A DNA stretch of 41,042 nucleotides from a virus. The notes under the pieces are model-generated. The model searched no databases. It saw nothing but the letters and a program-made list of their open reading frames with translations, and was not told the origin of the DNA. The position numbers and the translations under genes are program-made. The DNA is taken from positions 1-41,042 of the IMG/VR virus record IMGVR_UViG_3300046524_000264; one strand, 5' to 3'. Each line of letters starts with the position of its first letter. Position 1 is the stretch's first letter. Positions 30,091-35,821 of this stretch are shown one piece after another.

Positions 30091-30117
30091 ATGCCTCAAA
30101 AGGAAACCGCACAATGA
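30091..30117 (+). CDS. Possible 8-aa leader peptide
   Basis: ATG at 30091 encodes MPQKETAQ and stops at a TGA overlapping the next ATG (ATGA, 30114-30117). It takes the standard AAAGGAACCCCCGCC leader that elsewhere serves a full gene. The gene at 30114 has its own AAGGA inside this mini-frame. It may be a coupling peptide or an eroded gene start. Confidence 0.35.
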   Translation: MPQKETAQ

Positions 30118-30329
30118 ACGTCTACACCTGCCCCCAATGCGCCCAGCTCTTTAAGGTCGTGTACCTCAGTGGCACCTTCCCCGGCGGCAAGGAGCGCGAA
30201 AGCATCGACTGCCCCGACTGTGGCACCAATGTCAGCAGTGAGGTCACCAGCGCGGTGTTGTCGACCAAGGCGCTGGACGCCGAAGAAAAGGCCGCGCATG
30301 TGGCCGAGCTGGCCCGCCGTCCGGAGTGA
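30114..30329 (+). CDS. Small zinc-ribbon protein (71 aa)
   Basis: This 71-aa protein has two Cys pairs, YTCPQCAQLF and IDCPDCGTNV, about 30 residues apart, forming a zinc ribbon, followed by an acidic helix KALDAEEKAAHVAELARR. Such domains bind nucleic acid or protein. Start by AAGGA and overlap with the mini-frame. It ends shortly before a GTTACGAATAAC palindrome and a strong terminator, so it closes the first accessory operon. Confidence 0.6.
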   Translation: MNVYTCPQCAQLFKVVYLSGTFPGGKERESIDCPDCGTNVSSEVTSAVLSTKALDAEEKAAHVAELARRPE

Positions 30330-30366
30330 GTCCGCCGCGTTACGAATAACGGGACATATGTTTAAT

Positions 30367-30404
30367 AGGCCCCCCCACTTGCCAAGCGTGCGGGGGCCTT
30401 TTTT
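30367..30404 (+). terminator. Rho-independent terminator of accessory operon
   Basis: GGCCCCC and GGGGGCC arms with an inner loop around TTGCCAAG are followed by TTTTTT. It lies after the zinc-ribbon gene and before 30504. Confidence 0.85.
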
Positions 30405-30503
30405 ATGGACGGCGTTTCCCACTCCCCCCTAGACTGGTCGACCACACCCCCACCGTCTGATTTTACGCACTGACCGCCACTCACTAGAAAAGGAAGGCTG
30501 CCC

Positions 30504-30782
30504 ATGTATGAGCCCCTGACCGACCCTGCCGCCATTGACGCGGTGAACCTGTTTTTTACTGACCTGGTCAACACCGCTGACCCCGAGGAGCAACTGCCAC
30601 ACCTGCGGCCCCAGGTGGAGGACTTTCTGTTCGAAGCCTTGACCCACTCGGGCATGCTCAGCACGCAAAACCAGCTACGCGGCTTTCTGTGGGGGCTGAC
30701 GGTGGCCGGTACGCTGACGCCCAAGCAAGGCCACGAATTCAGCCGGCGGCTCGATGCGGGCCGCCAAGCCGGGTGGCTGTGA
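30504..30782 (+). CDS. Small helical accessory protein (92 aa)
   Basis: This 92-aa acidic protein of no recognised family is predicted mostly helical (IDAVNLFFTDLVNTADPEEQL, VEDFLFEALTHSGM, TQNQLRGFLWGLTVAGTLTP, HEFSRRLDAGRQAGWL). AAAAGGAAGG gives a strong ribosome site. About 100 bp of DNA between the terminator and this gene may hold its promoter. Weakly like small phage proteins next to replication genes; no function assigned. Confidence 0.6.
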   Translation: MYEPLTDPAAIDAVNLFFTDLVNTADPEEQLPHLRPQVEDFLFEALTHSGMLSTQNQLRGFLWGLTVAGTLTPKQGHEFSRRLDAGRQAGWL

Positions 30783-30819
30783 TGAGGGGTCGTGACCGTC
30801 ACGGCGAGGTATGGCCCGC

Positions 30820-31077
30820 ATGAGCCTGACCTATCGCGGGTTGGTCGACGTGCTGTTGATCGGCGCCGATGGCAGCGAGCATCGCGAGTGCTTCCCGGCG
30901 ATCATCGACGAAACGATGGCCGGCATCTTTGAAATGAGTACGCCGCACAAGCTGCCGGCGGCGCGTGGATCGCACACCATCTGCGTCACGCTGGACGACG
31001 GGCAGAGCCTCGGCGGAGATGTCGGTTATGTCGGTGACTATGGCCTGACCTTCAGTCGGCCCCGGGGCGGCGCATGA
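30820..31077 (+). CDS. Small beta-rich accessory protein (85 aa)
   Basis: ATG 30820 is preferred to 30811 because GAGGT lies nine bases upstream of it. The 85-aa product has a beta-rich make-up (YRGLVDVLLIGADGSEHREC, HTICVTLDDGQSLGGDVGYV) and no recognised family. Its TGA overlaps the next ATG, so the two are coupled. Sharing an operon with the next gene suggests a joint function, unknown. Confidence 0.55.
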   Translation: MSLTYRGLVDVLLIGADGSEHRECFPAIIDETMAGIFEMSTPHKLPAARGSHTICVTLDDGQSLGGDVGYVGDYGLTFSRPRGGA

Positions 31078-31322
31078 TCGGCGCGGGCATTCATGAGGAC
31101 GTATTGCGCGCTCTGGTGCAGGAAAACGCCGTGCGCGAATGCGTGGTGGCCAAGGTCGCCGGCGGCCCGGCGTGGGGGCTGTCGATCCGCCTGGGCGGCA
31201 CGGGCTCGCGCTGGGTGCCGGTGCGCTCCAAGCGCGAAGCGATCCGCACGTGGGCCAGCCTGACGGCGGTGGGCCGTTTTGCCGATGGTATTGGGCTGCG
31301 CGGTTTTATGGTGGAGCTGTGA
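31074..31322 (+). CDS. Small accessory protein (82 aa)
   Basis: This 82-aa basic protein is coupled to the preceding gene by ATGA. The segment LSIRLGGTGSRWVPVRSKRE followed by AIRTWASLTAVGRFADGIGL looks like a short strand-turn-helix and is reminiscent of small plasmid proteins, but I do not recognise a family. It is followed by a bidirectional terminator, ending the accessory region. Confidence 0.55.
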   Translation: MIGAGIHEDVLRALVQENAVRECVVAKVAGGPAWGLSIRLGGTGSRWVPVRSKREAIRTWASLTAVGRFADGIGLRGFMVEL

Positions 31323-31351
31323 CGCGTCACGCGCGCGCATATGACAGGCAT

Positions 31352-31382
31352 AAAAAAACCGCCTTAGGAGGGCGGTTTTTTT
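31352..31382. terminator. Bidirectional rho-independent terminator
   Basis: AAAAAAACCGCC and GGCGGTTTTTTT flank TTAGGAG. It is strong in both directions and separates the accessory genes from the repeat-rich region. Confidence 0.88.
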
Positions 31383-31867
31383 CTTTGGTAGTCCGGTTAG
31401 GAGCCTTTCTACCGTCTCACTGGAAGCGTTGACATGTGTGTCATCTTACATAGCCGAATAGTGCTGCGCAAATGCTTTTGCGCAGTGGCGCGCGGGCAGC
31501 GCGCCCAGTGGGCGCAAGGGTTTGCGCAGATTGCGCGTATTTTTTTAGAGGCCCGCGCGCGGCGCGGCGCGCTAGCGCGCGCACTTTGGCGCGCCGGTAG
31601 TGCAATAAATTTCACTGTTTTTGGCTCATATCCGACCTTTGCGTTTACCGAATTTCGGGTAACATGCGCCCAGTCCATGTGAAACGTGATGTGGGTCGGG
31701 TTGCTTTAACGAATTCAGGACCAAGGGCGCGGGCCTAGGAATCCGCGCGGATGAAACCCGAGGCCCTTTAACCCGACTGAACCTCACTGGAAGCGTTGAC
31801 ACGTTCCGAAGGCTGCCATGTGTTCCGGAAAAGCGCCGGGGGTAAGGTCGATTCAGAGGCCTTAAGT
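31383..31867. other. Gene-poor repeat region with direct repeats and GCGC-rich DNA
   Basis: No convincing gene. A 19-bp direct repeat CTCACTGGAAGCGTTGACA occurs at 31416-31434 and 31783-31801; each contains TTGACA that could be a -35 element, and the first forms TGACA-TGTG-TGTCA. At 31460-31600 DNA is packed with GCGCAA/TTGCGC and GCGC words. A single TAACGAAT unit lies at 31706. Short frames on both strands here are Ala/Arg-rich and look non-coding. It may hold promoters for the short peptide at 31868 or protein-binding repeats. Confidence 0.45.
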
Positions 31868-31969
31868 ATGAAGCGCAAGCCGAATATTCTGAATGGTTTG
31901 GTGAGCCGGTTGGTGAGTAACATCATCTACGAATTCATCCGCGACAACTGGGAAAGCTGGCTGGACTAG
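31868..31969 (+). CDS. Putative 33-aa peptide followed by terminator
   Basis: The frame encodes an amphipathic basic-then-acidic peptide (MKRKPNILNGLVSRLVSNII then YEFIRDNWESWLD). A strong TTCG-loop terminator begins 15 bp after the stop, so a short transcript with this one frame is likely. The ribosome site is weak (AGGCCTTAAGT). Similar motifs (N-V/I-Y-E/K) reappear in short frames near 32150 and 32585. Size and amphipathicity recall small membrane-active or regulatory peptides; this is inference. Confidence 0.45.
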   Translation: MKRKPNILNGLVSRLVSNIIYEFIRDNWESWLD

Positions 31970-31984
31970 CAGTTAACCGGAAAG

Positions 31985-32018
31985 ACCGTTCCACCTTCGG
32001 GTGGGACGGTTTTTTTTT
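31985..32018 (+). terminator. Rho-independent terminator with TTCG loop
   Basis: ACCGTTCCACC and GGTGGGACGGT (one wobble pair) enclose TTCG and are followed by eight T. Confidence 0.9.
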
Positions 32019-32084
32019 GCCCCCTAAAAAGCTGTTCTAGAAACCTGCGCGAGAATGTCGCGCGGATAACAGCAAAACACAGGC

Positions 32085-32113
32085 ACAAAAAAACCGCCGT
32101 TGGAAAGGCGGTT
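32085..32113 (-). terminator. Minus-strand terminator
   Basis: AACCGCC and GGCGGTT flank GTTGGAAA; on the minus strand seven T follow. It would end a leftward transcript coming from 32120-32400, but no firm minus-strand gene is seen there, so it could end an antisense RNA or a short leftward transcript. Confidence 0.65.
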
Positions 32114-32125
32114 GATTTGCGCGCG

Positions 32126-32227
32126 TTGAATTGGAGGTTCATTGCGCGGTTCGCTGAAAACGTCTACGAATCGATCATAAATTACGTATTCGGCTTTGCG
32201 CAACACTTTACGCACTATATCAACTGA
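32126..32227 (+). CDS. Possible 33-aa peptide (TTG start)
   Basis: From TTG 32126 a 33-aa frame reads NWRFIARFAENVYESIINYV and ends HYIN, the same length as the peptide at 31868, with a similar N-Y-E-I core. There is no good ribosome site before the TTG, and GGAGG lies inside the frame. A minus-strand frame overlaps. Its DNA TCGCTGAAAACGTCTAC is repeated at 32577. Weak call. Confidence 0.25.
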   Translation: MNWRFIARFAENVYESIINYVFGFAQHFTHYIN

Positions 32228-32365
32228 GTATGCGGCGCATAGTTCGGCCACTAATTCGGCTTGTTTGCGCGCGCGAAACGTACCTACGCCGGGGCGAAAC
32301 GATGCCGATGTAGTGCGCAACTGCGCGCAACCCCGCGCAACTGCGCGCAATTTTACGCAATGGCG
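32190..32365. repeat. GCGCAA repeat cluster
   Basis: Many TTGCGC/GCGCAA words occur, densest at 32312-32360, where GCGCAACTGCGCGCAA is present twice. A similar density occurs at 31460-31600. With the AT-rich stretch 32370-32470 next to it, this could be a protein-binding or origin-like region. Confidence 0.6.
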
Positions 32366-32369
32366 CTAA

Positions 32370-32663
32370 ATCAAAAAACTTCTAGAACGCCTCGTTAGGT
32401 GCGCGTCAAGGGCTTTTAGGCACTATCAAAATAAATTTCAAATAAACGACAAAATGCTTTTTTTGGGCATGGGTTTTGAGGTATTACGTTAAGCCAAGGG
32501 TGATGTTTGCCCTGGCCCCTCCGCATCCACGTCTGGAAAACGTGCCGGGATTGGAACGGCCGATAAATACCTGGCTCGCTGAAAACGTCTACAAACCTTT
32601 CAGCAACCCGTTGTTCTGTCCGGTAAGGGCAACGGGGTCAGGCTTCTGTTGGAGAAGTCGCTG
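32370..32663. other. AT-rich stretch and degenerate frame
   Basis: 32370-32470 is notably AT-rich for this genome. From 32500 a frame on the plus strand contains LAENVYKPFSNP, sharing the DNA TCGCTGAAAACGTCTAC with 32152, but it lacks a clear ribosome site. It may be a leader for the peptide at 32664 or a decayed copy of the 32126 unit. Confidence 0.35.
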
Positions 32664-32777
32664 ATGCGTCCGATCAAATGGATATGCCGTCTATGGCAGG
32701 GCTTTTGCGCACTGCTGCGGGTGGTTCAGGCTTATCGCGCCTTTGCTTGGCTGCGTGATCACCTCGACCACTTGTAA
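32664..32777 (+). CDS. Putative 37-aa hydrophobic peptide followed by terminator
   Basis: The frame encodes a Trp- and Cys-bearing basic/hydrophobic peptide (MRPIKWICRLWQGFCALLRV and so on), with GGAGAAG eight bases upstream and a TTCG-loop terminator shortly after its stop. The first 25 residues could insert in a membrane. The layout is the same as for the 31868 peptide. It might be a toxin-like or regulatory micro-protein; there is no family evidence. Confidence 0.45.
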   Translation: MRPIKWICRLWQGFCALLRVVQAYRAFAWLRDHLDHL

Positions 32778-32785
32778 CCGAAACA

Positions 32786-32811
32786 AGCCCCGCTTCGGCG
32801 GGGTTTTTTTT
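32786..32811 (+). terminator. Rho-independent terminator with TTCG loop
   Basis: GCCCCGC and GCGGGG(T) enclose TTCG and are followed by eight T; it ends the plus-strand transcript. Confidence 0.88.
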
Positions 32812-32817
32812 GCCCAT

Positions 32818-32845
32818 GAAAAAGCCCCGCCAGATGCGGGGCTTT
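32818..32845 (-). terminator. Terminator of the partition operon
   Basis: AAAGCCCCGC and GCGGGGCTTT flank CAGAT; on the minus strand it ends in TTTTT. It lies 18 bp after the stop of the RHH gene. Confidence 0.85.
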
Positions 32846-32862
32846 GCATTTGTAGCGGTGGC

Positions 32863-33126
32863 CTAGTTGCCTTGCTTGGATGCCTTGAGCAGGGCAAAGC
32901 CTTGGCGCAGGACATCGACCATGCTCATGTTGTGCATGGTCGCAAACATCTTTAGATCTTGCTTGAATTGAGCGTCAACCTTGAAATTAGCCGTTACCAG
33001 CGCTTCTGGTGATGGCTGGTAAGTGTGGCCAGCCTTGACCAGTGCGGCGGCGGCAACAGGCGAGGCCGGCGCGTCGCCTTTGGTGGACTTCTTGTTGCGT
33101 GGTGGCTTCGGGGCTTCGACAGTCAT
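32863..33126 (-). CDS. Ribbon-helix-helix partition protein (ParG-type centromere binder)
   Basis: This 87-aa protein has an unstructured basic N-terminus (KPPRNKKSTKGDAP) and a C-terminal ribbon-helix-helix (ALVTANFKVDAQFKQDLKMF, then HNMSMVDVLRQGFALLKAS). That is the architecture of ParG and similar small centromere binders of type Ib partition systems, whose tails stimulate the ParA ATPase. AAGGA precedes the start. It lies downstream of parA in one operon, with the gap between them made of TAACGAAT repeats that it probably binds. Family call from architecture and neighbour. Confidence 0.75.
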   Translation of the reverse strand: MTVEAPKPPRNKKSTKGDAPASPVAAAALVKAGHTYQPSPEALVTANFKVDAQFKQDLKMFATMHNMSMVDVLRQGFALLKASKQGN

Positions 33127-33137
33127 TGCGGTATTCC

Positions 33138-33169
33138 TTAATTCGTTAATTCGTCAATTCGTTATTTGG
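33138..33169 (-). repeat. TAACGAAT-type repeat array 4 (between parA and the RHH gene)
   Basis: On the plus strand the units are TTAATTCG, TTAATTCG, TCAATTCG and TTATTTGG, that is CGAATTAA-type units on the minus strand. The array fills the space between the two partition genes and overlaps the parA stop. Confidence 0.85.
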
Positions 33170-33809
33170 ATTGTAGCGCAACAGCGCGGTTGATGATCGA
33201 GGAAATCAGCCGTTCGGCCTGAGCGCGCAGACCTTTGTGGGATACCTCAATCACGGACAAGCCAATGTCCATGGCGCGGCTGTAGCTGACTTTTTGCGGC
33301 AGGTGGCCATCGAGTACGTGGTAAGGCTTCTGGCCCAAATATTCGTGGGCCTCTTCCAGTTCGGCCACGCTGTCACCGACATGATTCAAAGCAAAGGCGA
33401 TGCGCTCAACCGGGATACCGTGTTTGTGGTGCAGGGCGTCGGCCAGCTTTACCGCTGGATCCAGATCATCCAGCGAGAGGCCGGTAGGGATGACCAGAAG
33501 ATCGCAAATCTCGGCCATGTCGGCAGTAATCTTGCTGGCGAACGCGGCGCCGTCGAGGATCATCACGTCATAGTTATCAGCTTGGGACATGGCGTGCGCG
33601 ACCGAGCCGAACTGCTCTACGGCGATTTGTGGTTGGTGCCCGCGCTGCAGGCGACGCTGCTGCCAAGTGGTGCTGGTCGATTGGTTGAGGTCGAAGTCGG
33701 CAATCTTTACCGACCAGTCGTTCTGCGCGAAACCAATAGCGGTGCCGCGTGCGTCGGTGGATTTGCCAGGGCCACCCTTCTGATTTGCGAAGCCTACGAT
33801 CAATGCCAC
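33162..33809 (-). CDS. parA: ParA partition ATPase
   Basis: This 215-aa ParA/MinD-type ATPase has the deviant Walker A FANQKGGPGKST (with the signature Lys in KGG), a switch with MILDGAAFASKITADMAEIC and LVIPTGLSLDDLDPAVKLAD. The small size without an N-terminal HTH marks type Ib (like ParF). It would form ATP-dependent patterns on the nucleoid that separate prophage copies at division. AAGGA lies eight bases before the start. Its promoter region contains repeat array 5, so expression is probably controlled by the RHH partner. Confidence 0.88.
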   Translation of the reverse strand: MALIVGFANQKGGPGKSTDARGTAIGFAQNDWSVKIADFDLNQSTSTTWQQRRLQRGHQPQIAVEQFGSVAHAMSQADNYDVMILDGAAFASKITADMAEICDLLVIPTGLSLDDLDPAVKLADALHHKHGIPVERIAFALNHVGDSVAELEEAHEYLGQKPYHVLDGHLPQKVSYSRAMDIGLSVIEVSHKGLRAQAERLISSIINRAVALQSK

Positions 33810-33821
33810 GGTGAGAATCCT

Positions 33822-33861
33822 TTTAATCGTTATTTCGTTATTTCGTTAATTCGTTAACGAA
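33822..33861 (-). repeat. TAACGAAT-type repeat array 5 (upstream of parA)
   Basis: Units TTTAATCG, TTATTTCG, TTATTTCG and TTAATTCG, then TTAACGAA, cover 33822-33861. This is the parA leader/promoter region and a likely operator-centromere. Confidence 0.85.
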
Positions 33862-33900
33862 GGGCGAGTATAGGCCGCCTCTGGTCGAGGATCAAGAAAT

Positions 33901-33924
33901 TAACGAATTAACGAATTAACGAAT
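33901..33924 (+). repeat. TAACGAAT-type repeat array 6 (3 perfect units)
   Basis: Three perfect TAACGAAT units lie just after the LuxR-type gene and are oriented opposite to arrays 4 and 5. Confidence 0.87.
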
Positions 33925-33927
33925 TAG

Positions 33928-34344
33928 TCAGACGTAGAGGATTTGCCGGGAAGGCGAGCCGCCGGCGGTAGACGGGGAGGTGCGCAGGGTGCGGGTGTGT
34001 TCGGTCAGGGTGCGGCTGCGGCGCTGGGAGCGCGGCCGGTTGAAATCGCTATCAGTTTCCATGACGGCCATGAGGCACAGCATAAAGCACAAAGCTTGCG
34101 GGGCCAGAACGCCCAAGGTGAAGCCGCGCGTGATCATGTGTGCTTTATTCTTCGCGCCCAGCTTGCTGAGGATGCTGCGCTCGATCATGCGCATCCCGGT
34201 TTCATCAAGTTGCAGCTCGTCAGCAATGACTGGCGTCGCGAAGCCTTCGGCGGTCTTAACCAAAACAAACAGTTCGCTGTCTGACAGGTTCTGGCCCGGG
34301 TAGCCGATGACTTCCTCGCCGTGGATTTGAATGCGGGCATTCAT
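33928..34344 (-). CDS. LuxR/GerE-type HTH regulator
   Basis: In this 138-aa protein residues about 20-85 match the LuxR-type HTH: LSDSELFVLVKTAEGFATPV, IADELQLDETGMRMIERSIL and SKLGAKNKAHMITRGFTLGV. There is no receiver or autoinducer domain. A hydrophobic patch follows (LAPQALCFMLCLMAVM), then a basic Ser/Thr/Arg tail. Strong AAGGAAG Shine-Dalgarno. It lies between the partition and repressor genes on the same strand, so it may regulate either plasmid functions or host genes from the prophage. Confidence 0.75.
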   Translation of the reverse strand: MNARIQIHGEEVIGYPGQNLSDSELFVLVKTAEGFATPVIADELQLDETGMRMIERSILSKLGAKNKAHMITRGFTLGVLAPQALCFMLCLMAVMETDSDFNRPRSQRRSRTLTEHTRTLRTSPSTAGGSPSRQILYV

Positions 34345-34377
34345 GGGAAACGCTTCCTTGCGAAATAGGGGAGGCTG

Positions 34378-34629
34378 TTAGTTGGAAAGGTCGAGTTGCA
34401 GCGTGTCCAGTTGCCGGCGCATGAGGCCGAGCAGGGCGGCCATCTGTTCCATGGTTTCGACGGTGACGTGTCCCTGATCAATGCAATACAGGGCAGCGGT
34501 TTGCATGGTGCTGGCCAGTGAATGGACTTCTTTCACTGTGGCCACGCGGCGACGTTGAATGACCATTGCGCCGCCGATCTGCGCCACGGAATTGGGGGTT
34601 TTGGGGGAAACTTCGCTACCTTGCTGCAT
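34378..34629 (-). CDS. Small regulatory-region protein (83 aa)
   Basis: This 83-aa protein starts MQQGSEVSPKTPNSVAQIGG; the rest is a helical bundle (VKEVHSLASTMQTAALYCID, VTVETMEQMAALLGLMRRQL). No family is recognised. ATG 34629 is chosen over 34662 because it lies after a ribosome site (GGAAAGGCAGG) and because the earlier ATG would fall in the promoter. A repressor-type operator (34664-34680) lies over this promoter. It is probably a lysogeny-linked small protein. Confidence 0.55.
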   Translation of the reverse strand: MQQGSEVSPKTPNSVAQIGGAMVIQRRRVATVKEVHSLASTMQTAALYCIDQGHVTVETMEQMAALLGLMRRQLDTLQLDLSN

Positions 34630-34663
34630 GGGGGAACCTGCCTTTCCTAAGTTGCGTGGCATG

Positions 34664-34680
34664 TTACACGCAAAGTGTAA
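34664..34680. promoter_or_regulatory. Repressor operator over a minus-strand promoter
   Basis: TTACAC-GCAAA-GTGTAA, a perfect inverted repeat with 5-bp spacer. On the minus strand TTGCTC and TAACAT with 18 bp between them form a promoter that this site overlaps. Confidence 0.7.
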
Positions 34681-34691
34681 ATCCGAGCAAT

Positions 34692-34721
34692 AAAAAAGCC
34701 CTTACACAAAGGGCTGTTTTT
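34692..34721 (-). terminator. Terminator after the repressor gene
   Basis: AGCCCTT and AAGGGCT enclose ACACA, flanked by A- and T-runs so that it works in both directions. It separates the cI transcript from the genes beyond. Confidence 0.8.
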
Positions 34722-34722
34722 G

Positions 34723-35388
34723 TTACCTGTCGTGAGATATGCGGACAACGCGTCCGACAATATCCAGCTTTTGTAATTCTTCTAGGGTCATTTTGTTATC
34801 GGGATATTGCCCGCTGTCGCCGGCTCGCACGATAAAAGTGCCGTCCATTTCCGGGCATATCCAGCGGATCCAGATGTTGCCAGCAACGATAATGCCGAAC
34901 AGGTCAGCGCCGCGCACCGTGGTTTGGTCGCCATCAATCAGCAGCTCGTCACCTTCCGCAATCGTCGGTGCCATGCTGCCGTCAATTTGCTTGATATACA
35001 GCAGTTTGTTGCAGTTCATTCCCCTCGACTCGATATAACCAAGGCTGAAAGCGGTGCTGTCGGAGGCTTGGGTGAGCGGGATAGGCCCGGCTTTGGTCTG
35101 GATGGTTGGGGGATTGGCTGTAACGTAGTTGGAGGTGACTGCGCTGAGGCTGTCGGTATCGGTGTAGCCGTTGATCCACGCGGGGGTTTTCCCGAAGACC
35201 TTGGCGAGCAGTAAAACCATGTCGCTCGGCGGCATGCGTGAAGCTTGTTCCCAATTGGAAAAGCGCGAGTAGCCAAAGGGCTGACCGGAAGCCTGCGCAA
35301 GGCGCTCGGCTGTTTCTTCCAGTGTCCAGCCCTTCTCTTGGCGACACTGCCTAATCCGCTTAGCCACAATTTCCATTAATTCAGACAT
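34723..35388 (-). CDS. cI: CI-like repressor (XRE HTH + S24 domain) with Lys-to-Arg change
   Basis: This 221-aa phage repressor has an N-terminal HTH (KGWTLEETAERLAQASGQPF, RFSNWEQASRMPPSDMVLLL) and a C-terminal S24 domain. Ser138 is in IDGSMAPTI. The residue 37 further on, where the catalytic Lys should be, is Arg175 (NIWIRWI). The scissile Ala-Gly (A100-G101) is kept at normal distance. Self-cleavage is therefore expected to be weak or absent. ATG 35388 follows GAGAGA; a TTG two codons earlier is possible. It is divergent from the Cro-like gene, with operators between. Confidence 0.88.
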   Translation of the reverse strand: MSELMEIVAKRIRQCRQEKGWTLEETAERLAQASGQPFGYSRFSNWEQASRMPPSDMVLLLAKVFGKTPAWINGYTDTDSLSAVTSNYVTANPPTIQTKAGPIPLTQASDSTAFSLGYIESRGMNCNKLLYIKQIDGSMAPTIAEGDELLIDGDQTTVRGADLFGIIVAGNIWIRWICPEMDGTFIVRAGDSGQYPDNKMTLEELQKLDIVGRVVRISHDR

Positions 35389-35464
35389 GCGCAATCTCTC
35401 ATTAGGCGCCGTGAGGTCTCACGCCTTGGCAATAGATGGATATTATCCCTAACACGAAGAAATA

Positions 35465-35479
35465 TACACTTTAAGTGTA
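35465..35479. promoter_or_regulatory. Repressor operator O1 (near cI promoter)
   Basis: TACAC-TTTAA-GTGTA, an inverted repeat with 5-bp spacer, lies about 75 bp before the cI start. A GATAAT-type -10 for cI lies downstream on the minus strand, so the site would cover its -35 region (autoregulation). Confidence 0.7.
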
Positions 35480-35497
35480 GATACTGCGAAAAAAAGC

Positions 35498-35543
35498 TTG
35501 AGGAATGGGATGGAGTCGAAATAGACTTACACTAATCGTGTAA
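35498..35543 (+). promoter_or_regulatory. Early rightward promoter with operator O2
   Basis: TTGAGG (35498-35503) and TAGACT (35522-35527), 18 bp apart, form a promoter toward the Cro-like gene. The perfect operator TTACAC-TAATC-GTGTAA occupies 35527-35543 at its start point, so repressor binding would shut off early lytic genes. Confidence 0.68.
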
Positions 35544-35557
35544 ATGGATGTCTATTC

Positions 35558-35821
35558 GTGGAACTAAATCAGTGGATTGAAAGCGTCGGTGGTGTGATGG
35601 TGCCGGGCAAGTTGAGCCTAGGCGCTATCACCGCCGTTGCCACTCTGCTCGAGGAAGAACCGCGCACGGTGTCCTCCTGGTATCGCAAAGAGCGCCGGCC
35701 GTCTTTCAGTGCCGGCATGAACATTCTTTCCAAGTCCGGCGGTGTCGTGGACTGGAACGGCATTTATGCGCCGTTCGCCATGGAAGTGATAAAGGCCCGG
35801 GTGAAGAATGCCCGCGCTTAA
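35558..35821 (+). CDS. Cro-like HTH protein
   Basis: This 87-aa protein is first in the early operon opposite cI, the Cro position. It contains an HTH-like stretch (KLSLGAITAVATLLEEEPRT, VSSWYRKERRPSFSAGMNIL). It starts at GTG 35558 with GGATG upstream; no ATG is available in frame. It probably competes with the repressor at the TTACAC operators, though its own site is unknown. It overlaps the next gene by 14 bp. Confidence 0.65.
   Translation: MELNQWIESVGGVMVPGKLSLGAITAVATLLEEEPRTVSSWYRKERRPSFSAGMNILSKSGGVVDWNGIYAPFAMEVIKARVKNARA

Noticed and set aside
31409-31682. Open frames on both strands in GCGC-rich DNA
   Set aside because: Ala/Arg/Cys-rich, caused by simple GCGC repeats; no ribosome sites.
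32024-32350. 108-aa minus-strand frame with protein-like middle part
   Set aside because: It starts in the GCGCAA repeats, lacks a ribosome site, and a terminator for the same strand lies inside it before its stop. It remains possible that a shorter protein is made, since the word encoding FVDVFSEP recurs at 32577.
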